A DNA stretch of 64,000 nucleotides from JBMYTN01 sp049604415 (GTDB taxonomy: Bacteria; Pseudomonadota; Alphaproteobacteria; Rhodospirillales; Rhodospirillaceae): positions 1 to 64,000 of the forward strand of contig JBMYTN010000018.1 of NCBI GenBank assembly GCA_049604415.1. Direction: 5' to 3'. The notes under the pieces were generated by a model. It had not been told where the DNA came from. It saw only the letters and a list, made by a program, of their open reading frames with translations, and ran no database searches. Below are positions 53,383 through 63,657 of this stretch, one piece after another; within the stretch, counting starts at the first letter, position 1, and every line of letters starts with the position of its first letter. The translations under genes were made by a program, and so were the position numbers.

Positions 53383-56300
53383 ATGTCAGTTTCTTCTTCA
53401 ATTTTAGCGCAGCCCGATGCGACCTTTCACGCTGGGCGAGACCTGATTGGCACGCCAAGCGGCCCGACGCTTGTTCTCGACGGGTCGGTTTTGGTCGAGG
53501 GCCTGTTTTTCCGCGATGGCGATACCCTGATCATTCAGGGACCCGATGGCCGCCGGATTGTCATTGAAGAGTATTTCGCCACAGATCCACCCCCAGATTT
53601 GGAGACCTTCGCCGGTGCCACAATGCCCGGCGCGGTGGTCTCAGCCTTGGCCGATGCGGGCAATATTTTGGTGGCCCAAGCCGCCGGTGATCCCTTTGCG
53701 CCGCTTTTCGGCGCCACGCCCGATACCCCCGGCGCGACCAATCAGCCGGACAATTCCCCCGATAGCCCGCCCGCAAACGATCCGGGCACCGATCCAGGCA
53801 CAGCGCCGCCGGACTTTGTTGGGGCCCTGTCCCAAGGCCGTGTCGCCGATGTCCTGACCGCATCATCTGACTTTGCCGCCACGCGGGCCGCCGAACTGGG
53901 GCTCGACGGGCAGGCCGGGCAAGCCGCCGCAGAACGCTTCCAGAGCCTGCTTATGGGGGCCCTCAACCGAGGCGTGGCACCGGATCAAGCCGTCGCATTG
54001 GCCCAAACCGGCCTCGAGAATTCCCTCAGCCAGTCCCAGGCCGAGTTCCAAGCCCTGCAAAATGCCGGACCGGAGGCCCAGATCCTCAGCGGCTTTGCCA
54101 CCGGGCAGACCGATGCCCTGACCGGGACGACCTCTGGCAATCAAGGCGGTCCGCAGGGCGATGAGGCAACCCTGCGCGACGTGGCCCGCTCCATTGACCG
54201 GGGCGAGAGCCTCAACACCGCCCTGGACCAAGCGGTGACCCGGCAAACCGCCCGCCAGGAGGCCGAAGCGGAAGGATCCCTGTTGGGCGGCCTGTCCAAC
54301 CCCAACAGCGCCAGCCAGACGGCCAATCAGGCCACGTCAGGCAATGGTGCGGTCGGATCCGCTGGACAAGATGCTTTTGGACAAGCCTTGGCCCAAGGGG
54401 CGGATGTGGGCACTGCGGCCCAACGGGGTGGCCAAGCCAACACCCTGAACCAACAGCAACAGAGCGCTGCGGAGTCAGCGGCCAACAGCAGCCCCACCGC
54501 GCGGTTGCTGAACGGCATGTCCGATGGCTCGATCACGCCGCAACAATTGCAGACCCTGGCGGGCAACACTGCGGCAGATGAGGGCGTTCGGACCTTCCTG
54601 AACACCATGACCAACGCCATGAACAATGGCGCCTCCCCGAACCAGGCCCTGCAAATCGGTCAAACCTTCCAAACCATCACCAATCTTGCCAACCAAGCCG
54701 GGGCCAACACCCCGGCCCTGCTGCGCTCCATTGCCTCTGGCGAGAATCTGCAACAAACCCTAGATGCCGCGTTGCCCGAGGGGACCAGCGAAACGGTGCG
54801 TTCCGTCTTTGGCCGGGCTTTGGGCACCGCGCTTGCCAATGAAGAACTGCCCGCCGCAGCCATCCAACAGGCCGCCGGAGCCGCCAGCCAGTCCTCCCAG
54901 GAGCAACAGGCGCAACAGAACACCAATCCGGTGTTGGCCGCCGTTGCCACCGGCGCGCAAGACGGGGAGGCCGTCGGCGGCGACGAGGCGTTCAATCAAG
55001 CGCTGGGCCAAACCTTGAACGAGGGCGGCAGCGCAGAAGCGGCCACAGCCAATGCCCAAACCGCGCAAACCGTGTCCGAGGCCGAGGCCCAAGCCCAGCA
55101 AGGTCAAGACACAGGCCCGACGGAAGTCGCCCAAACACCCCCCGGAGAGACGCAACCAGGAGAAACGCAGCCGGGGGACGGAACGCCTGCGGACGGGACT
55201 GGGACGGACGGGACAGGGGCGGACGGAACACCCGCCGACCCAGCGGATGGCTCGCAAGATCCCGATCAAGGCCAACCGGCCGATCAGCAAGTCGCCGATG
55301 CCGGGACGACTGGGGACCAAGGGGACGGCACGGATCAAGGCCCCCAAGATGCCGGACCCACGGACCCGACCACCACGGCGCAAGACCCCGACGCGCAGCC
55401 TACCGATGGCCCCGGTCCCGATGGGACACCTCCGGATGGGACTCCTGTAGATGGGACGCCTGTAGATGGGACTCAGGCGGATGGCCAACCTACAGACGGG
55501 GCGCCCCCGGATGGTCAACCGACCGACGGAACACCGGTCGAGAACCAGCCCGTAGAGAACCAAAATGAAAACCCGCCTCCGGACTCTGGGACCGAAACCC
55601 AAATCGCGGCCTTGGATCAAGGGGATCAACAAGACCCCCAACCGCCCACTGCCACCAATTCGGAGCCAGCCGACAGCGGAACGCCCAATACGGGCACTGG
55701 CGGGGCTGGAACAGGATCGGGAACCGATCCAAGCCCGACAGGATCCACAGTCACAGAACCCATAGCCACAGAACCCACAGCCACAGAACCGACAGCCGGA
55801 ACGACGCCAATCGGCGGTGGCACCCAATTAGACCCTGAACCCCTGCCGCAAACGACCAACCCGACCGACTCTGGAACCGGAGACACCGGGGGTACAGGGG
55901 GCGGCACCGGAGGATCTGGGGGGACAATCGGGTCCGCGCTCTCTTTCAATGACTTGTTGAACCCCTCGATTGGCAGCGGATTTGGCGGCAGCGGCGGCCT
56001 TGTCAGCACCCCATCCACATCCTCCGGCACCGGACAGACCGATGGGACCGGTGACCCAACGGACACCAGTGGCCCGACACTGCCCCTCGCGCCGACACAG
56101 CCGATCCAACTGCCCCAGGGACCGGACACCGGCGACGACGACCCCACCGATCTGACACCGACACCAACAACGACAACACCGACAGAAACCGGAACCACCG
56201 GCACGGCCGAAACCGGTGGTGAAGAGGGCGGCACGACCACACCCACGACAACGACAACGACCACAACAACGGGGTCAAGCACCGACAGCACGGGGACGAC

Positions 56301-58953
56301 GACCACAACCCCGACCACGACAACCACAACATCCACGATCGGACCGGTCACCACCGTCCTGTCGGCAGACAGCCTCACGACAACGGAAGACACCGTCAGT
56401 GTCAGCGGAAATGTTCTTGCCAATGATGTTGGAACCAGCCTGACCGTCATTTCCGTGACCGGGTTCCTGGCCGGAAACCCGACAACGGTGGCCGCCGGTG
56501 TTGCCGTTGAAGGGGATTTGGGCGGGCAATTTGTTATCGCCTCCGACGGGGACGTGACCTTCCAACCCCTTGGCCAATTTGAAATCTTCGCGGTTGGGGA
56601 GGCCCCCACCACCTCAGTGACCTACACGGTCCAGGATTCCAGCGGGGCCACCTCCTCCAAGACCGTTACGGCCACGGTCAATGGGGCCAATGATGCCCCC
56701 CTGGTGTCCGGCATCGCCCAATTGCCGATCAGCACCACCAGCAGCGCCAGTGTGACCCGCCAGATCACCATTCTGGATGCCGAAATCCTCGATGCCACCA
56801 CTGACGTGGATTTCAGCGATACCCTCTCTGTCACCAGCTTTAGCCTCAGCGCCGGTTCAGCGGCAGCGGGCGCGGTCGCGTTCAATGGCGGGGGCACCTG
56901 GACCTTTACCCCGGCGGCAGATGTCGTTGGCACCGTCACCTTTGAGTTTGTCGCCAGCGATGGCAGGGCAACCGCTTCAGGCACCACGGAAATGGTGCTT
57001 CAGGCAGCGCCCATTTTGGCGGTGGCCGACAGCATCAACACCATCGAGGATACAACCAATGTCTTGGGCAATCTGCTGACCAACGACACCGGCGATGGCT
57101 TGACCATCACCAATTTCAGCGACACCCAAGGCATCAATGGCATGCTGGGGGCTGGGGGGCTGGCCGGGACAAATGGCGGTCTGCTCAGCGTCAATGCCGA
57201 TGGCTCTTATGACTTTGACCAAAATGGTGAATTCAACAGCTTAGCCAATGGCGTCACCGGGACCACGAAATGGGATTACACAGCTCAGGATGACTTTGGC
57301 AACACGGTCACCGAAACCCTGACGGTCGAGATCACCGGGGTCAATGACGCGCCGACCAACTCGGCTGGTGCGGGTGGTGTTGGCACCATTGCCAAACGCA
57401 CAGCGACCAACAACACCTCTCAGACCATCACCCAAACAGACTTGGTCACCGGGACGGCGACGGATGTGGACACCGGCGATAGCCTGACCGCCATCAACCT
57501 TGCTTTGGATGTCGGATCCGCCACCAACGGTTCGCTGGTGGACAACAACAATGGGACATGGACCTTCACGCCGAACCTCGGCTACACCGGGACCGTCAAC
57601 TTCACCTATGACATCCAAGACGCCATTGGGGCGACAACGGCCTTTGCCGAAACCGCCAGCGTGACCGTGTCCAACACCCCGGTTACGGTCAATGCCGGGA
57701 GTTTTGACACCTCCAAGCTGCTCACCTCCAATGCCACGCAGCAAATGAGCAGTTTCACCATCGAGTTTTGGTTCAAACCTGGCGCGGTCCAACTTCAAAC
57801 CATCTTGTTTCTTGAGGATACCGGAAACAACGCCTCTATCACCGTCACACAGGGCGTGTCTGGAGAGATTAGCATCAGGGCGGCGCAGGGTTTGTCGGCA
57901 ACCACCGAGCAGACCGCGACACTGTTCACCGATGTCAATACGTGGCGACATTTTGCCGCCAGCTATGATGGAGGAAGCAACACCTTCACCTTGTATGAAG
58001 ACGGCATTGCTGCGATTGGAACCACAACCACAACAAACGTTGATCCGAACTTTGATGTCTTAAATCCTTCCTTGACCATGTATGTCGGCGGCTCATCCGG
58101 CGGGGGGCAGTATGACGGTCAGTTGGCGGATATCCGGGTTTGGGATGCGGCCCTGAACGGCGTGGACATCAATGGCCGCTACAACACCACCTTGGCGGGC
58201 ACAGAGACCAATTTGCGGGCCTATCTCGATTTCAGCGAGGGCACGGCCAATTCCTTTGCCGATGACGCCACCACCGGCGACATTGCCAGCTATGCGGTGA
58301 ACAGCGGCGACCTGACCGTGGCGACGGCCGGTCCGAGCCTGACCCCCGTTGACCCCCTGGTGATCGATTTGGATGGTGACGGCGTGGAGTTGCTCGGCAC
58401 CGAGGCCGGGGTTGGCTTTGACATGGATATGGATGGCGCGCCGGAGATCACCGGCTGGTCCAGCCCCGATGACGGCATTCTGGTCTTCGATCAAAACGGC
58501 GATGGCCTGATCACCTCCATTGAGGAATTGATCAGTCCGGCCTTCGATCTGGGCGGGCGCAACACCCAAAACAATCTGACCAGCATCGAGGTCCTGGCCC
58601 TCTATGACGACAATGGGGATGGCAAAATCTCCGACCAAGACGCCCTCTATGCGGGGCTGCAGATCTGGCAGGACGCCAACAGCGATGGCCGCACCGATGA
58701 CGGCGAGTTGTTGGACCTGGAAGATCTGGGCATCACCGCCTTTGTGTTGCCCGATGCCCAGGATCCCCCGGCGGAGCGCTCGGTGCATGAAACCGGCAAC
58801 ACCACCGCTGCGGAGGGGATTGTCGAGACCGAAGACGGCGGCACCATGGCCTGGACCGAAGTGTTCTTTGACCAGGCCAATGACGATGAAGGCTATACCA
58901 GCACCGGCGGCACGGATGCGGATGGGGCGGCAACAACCGATATCAACTCCTAG
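53383..58953 (+). CDS. giant repeat-containing surface/secreted adhesin-like protein
   Basis: A 1856-residue acidic protein without an N-terminal signal peptide. The first ~90 residues (VLDGSVLVEG, GPDGRRIVIEEYF) resemble the N-terminal module of alphaproteobacterial T1SS-linked adhesins. Residues ~110-560 are Gln/Ala/Asn-rich; ~560-985 are Asp/Gly/Pro/Thr repeats (DGTP, TATEP). From ~985 to 1430 come tandem cadherin-like/VCBS modules (TTTEDTVSVSGNVLANDVG and similar). Residues ~1435-1625 form a LamG-like domain (FTIEFWFKPG). The end has calcium loops (DLDGDGVEL, DQNGDGLIT, DDNGDGKIS, DANSDGRTD). Likely type I secretion, but no exporter genes are nearby. Confidence 0.82.
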   Translation: MSVSSSILAQPDATFHAGRDLIGTPSGPTLVLDGSVLVEGLFFRDGDTLIIQGPDGRRIVIEEYFATDPPPDLETFAGATMPGAVVSALADAGNILVAQAAGDPFAPLFGATPDTPGATNQPDNSPDSPPANDPGTDPGTAPPDFVGALSQGRVADVLTASSDFAATRAAELGLDGQAGQAAAERFQSLLMGALNRGVAPDQAVALAQTGLENSLSQSQAEFQALQNAGPEAQILSGFATGQTDALTGTTSGNQGGPQGDEATLRDVARSIDRGESLNTALDQAVTRQTARQEAEAEGSLLGGLSNPNSASQTANQATSGNGAVGSAGQDAFGQALAQGADVGTAAQRGGQANTLNQQQQSAAESAANSSPTARLLNGMSDGSITPQQLQTLAGNTAADEGVRTFLNTMTNAMNNGASPNQALQIGQTFQTITNLANQAGANTPALLRSIASGENLQQTLDAALPEGTSETVRSVFGRALGTALANEELPAAAIQQAAGAASQSSQEQQAQQNTNPVLAAVATGAQDGEAVGGDEAFNQALGQTLNEGGSAEAATANAQTAQTVSEAEAQAQQGQDTGPTEVAQTPPGETQPGETQPGDGTPADGTGTDGTGADGTPADPADGSQDPDQGQPADQQVADAGTTGDQGDGTDQGPQDAGPTDPTTTAQDPDAQPTDGPGPDGTPPDGTPVDGTPVDGTQADGQPTDGAPPDGQPTDGTPVENQPVENQNENPPPDSGTETQIAALDQGDQQDPQPPTATNSEPADSGTPNTGTGGAGTGSGTDPSPTGSTVTEPIATEPTATEPTAGTTPIGGGTQLDPEPLPQTTNPTDSGTGDTGGTGGGTGGSGGTIGSALSFNDLLNPSIGSGFGGSGGLVSTPSTSSGTGQTDGTGDPTDTSGPTLPLAPTQPIQLPQGPDTGDDDPTDLTPTPTTTTPTETGTTGTAETGGEEGGTTTPTTTTTTTTTGSSTDSTGTTTTTPTTTTTTSTIGPVTTVLSADSLTTTEDTVSVSGNVLANDVGTSLTVISVTGFLAGNPTTVAAGVAVEGDLGGQFVIASDGDVTFQPLGQFEIFAVGEAPTTSVTYTVQDSSGATSSKTVTATVNGANDAPLVSGIAQLPISTTSSASVTRQITILDAEILDATTDVDFSDTLSVTSFSLSAGSAAAGAVAFNGGGTWTFTPAADVVGTVTFEFVASDGRATASGTTEMVLQAAPILAVADSINTIEDTTNVLGNLLTNDTGDGLTITNFSDTQGINGMLGAGGLAGTNGGLLSVNADGSYDFDQNGEFNSLANGVTGTTKWDYTAQDDFGNTVTETLTVEITGVNDAPTNSAGAGGVGTIAKRTATNNTSQTITQTDLVTGTATDVDTGDSLTAINLALDVGSATNGSLVDNNNGTWTFTPNLGYTGTVNFTYDIQDAIGATTAFAETASVTVSNTPVTVNAGSFDTSKLLTSNATQQMSSFTIEFWFKPGAVQLQTILFLEDTGNNASITVTQGVSGEISIRAAQGLSATTEQTATLFTDVNTWRHFAASYDGGSNTFTLYEDGIAAIGTTTTTNVDPNFDVLNPSLTMYVGGSSGGGQYDGQLADIRVWDAALNGVDINGRYNTTLAGTETNLRAYLDFSEGTANSFADDATTGDIASYAVNSGDLTVATAGPSLTPVDPLVIDLDGDGVELLGTEAGVGFDMDMDGAPEITGWSSPDDGILVFDQNGDGLITSIEELISPAFDLGGRNTQNNLTSIEVLALYDDNGDGKISDQDALYAGLQIWQDANSDGRTDDGELLDLEDLGITAFVLPDAQDPPAERSVHETGNTTAAEGIVETEDGGTMAWTEVFFDQANDDEGYTSTGGTDADGAATTDINS
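55430..55545 (+). repeat. DGTP-type coding repeats in the giant protein
   Basis: Units of 15 bp such as GATGGGACGCCTGTA repeat with variation and encode Asp-Gly-Thr-Pro-Val/Ala peptides in the linker region. They suggest repeat expansion in frame. Confidence 0.75.
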
Positions 58954-59055
58954 AAACCTATCAGGAATGTCTTAGGACATTAATTTCATTGACGAATCTT
59001 CGGCTCGATCTCACAGTTCGGCACCCAAAAACAGTGAGGTGCCGGGGACCAAGCC

Positions 59056-60204
59056 ATGGCTGTTTTGCCCTGCCAACGTGATCTGTTCGATATTCCCGGC
59101 GATGTGGCCTATTTCAACTGCTCTTATAACTCCCCCTTGCTCAAGTCCTCCCGGGAGGCCTTGATCGCTGGAGCGGCATCAAAATCTCACCCCTGGACCC
59201 GCAAGCCCAATGACTTTTTTGACGATGCGGAGGCCTTTCGCAGCGCCGCCGGGCGGGCCTTTGCGGCGAGCCCGGATTGTTTTGCCGTGATCCCCTCGGC
59301 CAGTTATGGCTGCTCGGCAGCCGCCCGCATATTGGAAGACCATGTTGGGCCGGGCGATGAGATCCTGGTCCTGGCTGAGGAGTTTCCCTCCAACTATTTG
59401 CCCTGGCAGCGCCTGGCCCAGGTCACCGGGGCGCGCCTTGTGGTCGTGCCGACCCCGCAAGCCTTTGCCTGGACCGAGGCGGTCTTGGCCCGCATCACCG
59501 CACAGACCAAACTGGTCGCCCTGCCCAATTGTCACTGGACCAATGGCGCTTTGCTCGACCTGGAGACCATTGGTGCCGCGACCCGGGCCGTTGGCGCCTA
59601 TTTTGTCCTGGAGGTCACCCAGTCGCTGGGGGCCAAGCCGCTGGATATTGCGGCCCTGCAGCCGGATTTCCTGATCGCGGCGGGGTATAAGTGGCTGCTC
59701 TGCCCCTATGGCCTCAGCCTATTCTATGCCGATCCGAAATGGCATGACGCCCGCCCCTTGGAAGAGACTTGGCTCAGCCGGGCCAATGCCGAGATATTTG
59801 AAAACCTCGTTGAGTATACCGATCAATACCAAGCCGGGGCCCGCCGCTTCGATATGGGGCAGAAGAACATCCCCTCGGTGTTGCCGGGCGGCGTCGAGGC
59901 CCTGGACCAAATCGCCCGCTGGGGGGTCAGGGACATTGCGGAGACCTTGGCCGAGATCAATGATCGCATCACGGCACTGCTGGAGCCCTTCGGCTTTGTA
60001 CCGGTCCCCAAAGCGGTGCGCAGCCCCAATATCCTCGGCGTCAGCCTTGAGGCAGGCATTCCGGAGACTTTGCTGCCCAGCCTTGCGGCGCGTCAGGTTT
60101 ATCTCAGCCGTCGAGGCAGCGCCTTGCGCTTCGCCCCGCATCTGCACATCAACGACAATGACTTGGACCGGCTTTCAGAGGCCCTCAAAGCGGCCTTGGC
60201 ATAA
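59056..60204 (+). CDS. class V aminotransferase family protein
   Basis: A 382-residue PLP enzyme. Lys212 in AAGYKWLLCPYG is the expected cofactor lysine; EEFPSNYLPW, NCHWTNGALLDL and SLGAKPLDI match class V (cysteine-desulfurase/kynureninase-like) enzymes. It could act as an aminotransferase, lyase or racemase-type enzyme. It is followed 37 nt later by an amino-acid racemase gene, suggesting a shared role in amino-acid metabolism. Confidence 0.85.
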   Translation: MAVLPCQRDLFDIPGDVAYFNCSYNSPLLKSSREALIAGAASKSHPWTRKPNDFFDDAEAFRSAAGRAFAASPDCFAVIPSASYGCSAAARILEDHVGPGDEILVLAEEFPSNYLPWQRLAQVTGARLVVVPTPQAFAWTEAVLARITAQTKLVALPNCHWTNGALLDLETIGAATRAVGAYFVLEVTQSLGAKPLDIAALQPDFLIAAGYKWLLCPYGLSLFYADPKWHDARPLEETWLSRANAEIFENLVEYTDQYQAGARRFDMGQKNIPSVLPGGVEALDQIARWGVRDIAETLAEINDRITALLEPFGFVPVPKAVRSPNILGVSLEAGIPETLLPSLAARQVYLSRRGSALRFAPHLHINDNDLDRLSEALKAALA

Positions 60205-60241
60205 CGTTGTATAAGATGTTCCCAGGAAAGGACCTTCGCCC

Positions 60242-60940
60242 GTGAAAACCATCGGCATTCTTGGCGGCATGTCAGCGGAATCGACCCAGCTCTATTACCG
60301 GGAGCTGTGTCGCCTGACCCGAGAGCAGTTGGGTGGCCTGCACTCGCCGGAACTGTTGATCCGCTCACTGGATTTTGCCGCCATTGAGGCTCTGCAGATG
60401 CGCGGGGCCTGGGACGAGGCCGGGGCGGTGCTCAATCGAGAAGCCAAGGCGCTGCAGGCCGGTGGGGCGGAGCTTTTGATCCTGGCGACCAACACCATGC
60501 ACAAGCTGGCCGAGCCGATGATGGCCGGGGTCAGCATCCCGATGCTCCACATTGCCGATGCCACCGCCGAAGCGATCACGGCGGCGGGCTTGACGCGTCC
60601 CGGCCTGATGGCCACCGCCTTCACCATGGAACAGAGCTTTTATACCGAGCGTCTGGTCCGTGCCGGATTGCAGCCTGTCATCCCGGACGCGGAAGATCGG
60701 GCCGAAACCCATCGGATCATCTATGACGAGCTGTGCCAGGGCATCACCGCGCCTGCGAGCAAGGCGGCCTATGAAGCCATTGCCGGACGGCTGCGCGATG
60801 CCGGGGCGGATTGTTTGATCCTGGGCTGCACCGAGGTCGGGATGCTGTTAAGTCATGACAATGTGCCCGTAAAAGTGTTTGATACCACCTTAATCCATTG
60901 CAAATCAGCTTTCGAGGCCGCGCAGCAACCACCAAGGTGA
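60242..60940 (+). CDS. aspartate/glutamate racemase family protein (YgeA-like)
   Basis: A 232-residue PLP-independent racemase. The first catalytic position reads ATNTMH (Thr rather than Cys) and the second GCTEVGM (Cys), the pattern of YgeA-type L-Asp/Glu racemases. KTIGILGGMSAESTQLYY is the family N-terminus. The GTG start has AAAGGA upstream. It lies between the aminotransferase and the large TPR gene, which starts four nt after its stop. Confidence 0.9.
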   Translation: MKTIGILGGMSAESTQLYYRELCRLTREQLGGLHSPELLIRSLDFAAIEALQMRGAWDEAGAVLNREAKALQAGGAELLILATNTMHKLAEPMMAGVSIPMLHIADATAEAITAAGLTRPGLMATAFTMEQSFYTERLVRAGLQPVIPDAEDRAETHRIIYDELCQGITAPASKAAYEAIAGRLRDAGADCLILGCTEVGMLLSHDNVPVKVFDTTLIHCKSAFEAAQQPPR

Positions 60941-60944
60941 TGGG

Positions 60945-63569
60945 ATGCACGCCACAAAATCTGTCATTGGTATCAAACGCCGCCCAATCTTCCCCTTCTC
61001 GTGGCCCTTCTCTGGGCCCTTCTCTGGGCTCTTCTCTGGGCTCTTCTCTGGGCCCTACTCAGGGATTGGGCTCATCGTAGCAGGTTTGCTGACGGGTTTA
61101 CCGGTGCCCGACCCAGCGAGAGCGGCAGCTCAGACCCCAGGCCCTTTTGTCATCGAAGGGTTTGCCGGGCACCCCTTTGGCCCACACCTTATCGCCCAGA
61201 GTGTTTCGCCCACTGAAGTCGAACGATTTCGCCGTCTTATGGACGATGGGGATCGGAAGCGGGTCCAAGGGGATCTCCGCAATGCCTTGCGACACTATCA
61301 AGACGGCCTATCCATGGCCGAAGACTTTGCGGCTCGGGCGCCAGACAATCTGGGCTTTGTCAATTTTTTGGCTGTCACCTTCGGCAAAATAGGACAAGTA
61401 CAGATCTACCTGGGTCAGATCTCACCAGCCTTGAAAAGCTTCCAAGACAGCCAACGCTTTTTCATGCGGCTGGTCGAACAAATCCCAGATAATCCAGAAA
61501 TACTTGGAAACTTAGCCAAAACCTATAACCGTATTGTCGAAATTTATTTCGCGCAAAACAAATTTGCCGCAGCCATTGAGAGTAGTCTCCAGGGCTTACG
61601 GATTGTTCAAAAATGGGCTGATATGGCACCGAACGATCCCCACCAACTTTTCCTGACTGCGGTCCTGCAACGTCAATTGGGCAATGTTTATCAGCGAACG
61701 GGTCAATTCAAAGCTGGCATCGACCATTTATCGGCCAGCATGAAAGTTTTTGAGCGGCTCTCAACTCTGGATCCTGAGGACTTTTGGCTAAAAGTTGACA
61801 TCGCCCATTTGTACAATGATATCGGTACTTTGTTCGATTCTCTCGGAGATAGAAATTCTGCGCTTACTTATTATCAAACGGGAGATAAATACTTTAAAAA
61901 AATCATGCAAGGACGATCCGAAACTGGACCATGGGCTGACATTCAAGCAAGGCTATATTTTAACATCGGACAAAGTTATTTCACTGATAAAACTTATGCA
62001 AAAGCACTCCAATATTATTCAAAGAGCATTGCAAGCATCAAAGTCCTCATCCAGACTCATCCAAATAACATTGGTTTGCAGGAAGATTTGGCTGATTTTT
62101 TGATCCGACAAGGGGATGCGCTCTATAATCTTGGTCAATTCAAAGCCGCCGCCAAAAGCGCCTTTGAAAGTGTGGCAATCTACGAAAAGCTCACCAACCT
62201 GTACCCCAACAACACCAATTTGCTCAAAAAGTCCCATCTAACGCTGATCAAACTTGGCGAAGTTCAATCCGCTTTGGGAGACATCACTGCCGCCATGGCA
62301 ACCAATGAACAAGCCATGACATATGCGCGCCGCCTCGCCGCACAAGATCGAGCAAACCCAGTGTGGCAGTATCTCCTCGCCACGACATTGCGCAGACTTG
62401 CCGGGAACCATTTTACCGCTGGCGATCTGGCCCTCTCCTCCGCACGCTACAAGGAAAGTATTCGCATGGTGCGAGGTCTCCTCAATCAAATACCTGATTA
62501 TCGAGACATAAAAGATGAGTTTTCTGTCGTATTACTAAGTTACGCTGACACATTAAAACAGCAGGGTATTTTGGATGAAGGTTTAGAATATGCATTAGAG
62601 AGTAAAAATTTTCTCGAAAGACTCATTCAAGAAGAACCAACAGACAAACTATGGCCAGCCAATATGGCAGCGACTTTAAGGGTTATCGGAGACATTAAGG
62701 TGATCCAGGGCTCCCTTAGAGAGGCCAGTGAAAGCTACAACCGGCAACTTCAAATAAAAGAGAGATTGTCCGAACAAGACCCGGAAAGAACCATTCTACT
62801 CTACGATATAATACTAATACTTGACAGTATCGCAGGCGTGCAAGAACTGCAGGGGCGCCCCGCAGAGGCTATTCAAACGCTTAACCGAAGCGCCACAATT
62901 GAACAAAAGGTCTTGGAAAAAAATCCCGACAATATTCTGTGGCTTTCAAAAAGCATTGACAGATTGAATGAAATTACTGAATTGCTTATCTCTCAGCGCA
63001 AAATTGAAGAAGCACAAAATGTATCTGAAGAAGCTCTGGCTATCGGACGACAATTAATACAGAAAAAAATCAAAAATAACGACGTAATTTTCTATCATAC
63101 GATAAGCCTTATGTTCAAAGGTCAGCTCTCTTTCATAAAAAAAGACTATCAAGAAGCCGTGCCAAGCCTGCGGCGAGCCATTGATCTCGCTACGGATCTC
63201 ACGGAACAGCATCCAGCCAACATCGTTTATCTTCGAGCTCTCTGCGGCAGCCATTTAAGCATGGGAGAAACACTTGCCAGTATCGGCGATATTGATGGGG
63301 CAAGAGAGCATGGCCACCGCAGTTTAGAGATCGCCCAGGATCTCTATGACCGCTTTCCCGACCAGGTATCTCACCACACGATTCTGGCGGCGAGTCACGG
63401 TGCCTTGGGAAGCTACAGCGCCGACCCCATTCCGCATTTGCACCAAACCATCTCCATCCTAACAGCCTTGGAGCAGAGCGGGCGCTTGCCCCCGAAAAAC
63501 AAGAATCTTCTGACCAAAGCCAACAAAGAATTACGGGCAGCGGAGGCAACAGCTCAAAGCCAGGAGTAG
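60945..63569 (+). CDS. large exported TPR-repeat protein
   Basis: An 874-residue protein. The N-terminus has about five four-residue repeats (SGPF/SGLF), then a hydrophobic segment and signal-peptidase site (LIVAGLLTGLPVPDPARA-A). Residues ~75-850 are a long array of tetratricopeptide repeats (for example ALRHYQDGLSMAEDFAARAPDN, LGNVYQRTGQFKAGIDH, ALKYYSK-like stretches). The body from about 61.5 to 63.2 kb is clearly more AT-rich than the rest of the window, suggesting horizontal origin. Its TAG stop is the first triplet of a MITE-like repeat, so it may be truncated. Confidence 0.85.
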   Translation: MHATKSVIGIKRRPIFPFSWPFSGPFSGLFSGLFSGPYSGIGLIVAGLLTGLPVPDPARAAAQTPGPFVIEGFAGHPFGPHLIAQSVSPTEVERFRRLMDDGDRKRVQGDLRNALRHYQDGLSMAEDFAARAPDNLGFVNFLAVTFGKIGQVQIYLGQISPALKSFQDSQRFFMRLVEQIPDNPEILGNLAKTYNRIVEIYFAQNKFAAAIESSLQGLRIVQKWADMAPNDPHQLFLTAVLQRQLGNVYQRTGQFKAGIDHLSASMKVFERLSTLDPEDFWLKVDIAHLYNDIGTLFDSLGDRNSALTYYQTGDKYFKKIMQGRSETGPWADIQARLYFNIGQSYFTDKTYAKALQYYSKSIASIKVLIQTHPNNIGLQEDLADFLIRQGDALYNLGQFKAAAKSAFESVAIYEKLTNLYPNNTNLLKKSHLTLIKLGEVQSALGDITAAMATNEQAMTYARRLAAQDRANPVWQYLLATTLRRLAGNHFTAGDLALSSARYKESIRMVRGLLNQIPDYRDIKDEFSVVLLSYADTLKQQGILDEGLEYALESKNFLERLIQEEPTDKLWPANMAATLRVIGDIKVIQGSLREASESYNRQLQIKERLSEQDPERTILLYDIILILDSIAGVQELQGRPAEAIQTLNRSATIEQKVLEKNPDNILWLSKSIDRLNEITELLISQRKIEEAQNVSEEALAIGRQLIQKKIKNNDVIFYHTISLMFKGQLSFIKKDYQEAVPSLRRAIDLATDLTEQHPANIVYLRALCGSHLSMGETLASIGDIDGAREHGHRSLEIAQDLYDRFPDQVSHHTILAASHGALGSYSADPIPHLHQTISILTALEQSGRLPPKNKNLLTKANKELRAAEATAQSQE
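61008..61055 (+). repeat. 12-bp tandem coding repeat in the TPR gene signal region
   Basis: About four copies of CTTCTCTGGGCC/CTTCTCTGGGCT encode Phe-Ser-Gly-Pro/Leu just before the hydrophobic core of the signal peptide. The unit length preserves frame. Confidence 0.85.
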
Positions 63570-63643
63570 TGTGGTGGATCTGAAATTCCTAAGACAATTG
63601 ACGCAAGCACACCAAGGAATTTCAGATCCGAAAAACCACACTA
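63567..63643. mobile_element. 77-bp MITE-like element 1
   Basis: Terminal inverted repeats: left TAGTGTGGTGGATCTG... and right its reverse complement with five extra nt (63617-63643), with TA at both ends. The form is that of IS630/Tc1-mariner-type MITEs, which duplicate TA. The left TAG is the stop codon of the TPR gene. Confidence 0.65.
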
Positions 63644-63657
63644 GATCATAAAGTTGC

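Noticed and set aside
53383..58953. Possible CRISPR-like periodicity in the giant gene
   Set aside because: The periodic units are in-frame codon repeats of variable sequence without conserved repeats and unique spacers.
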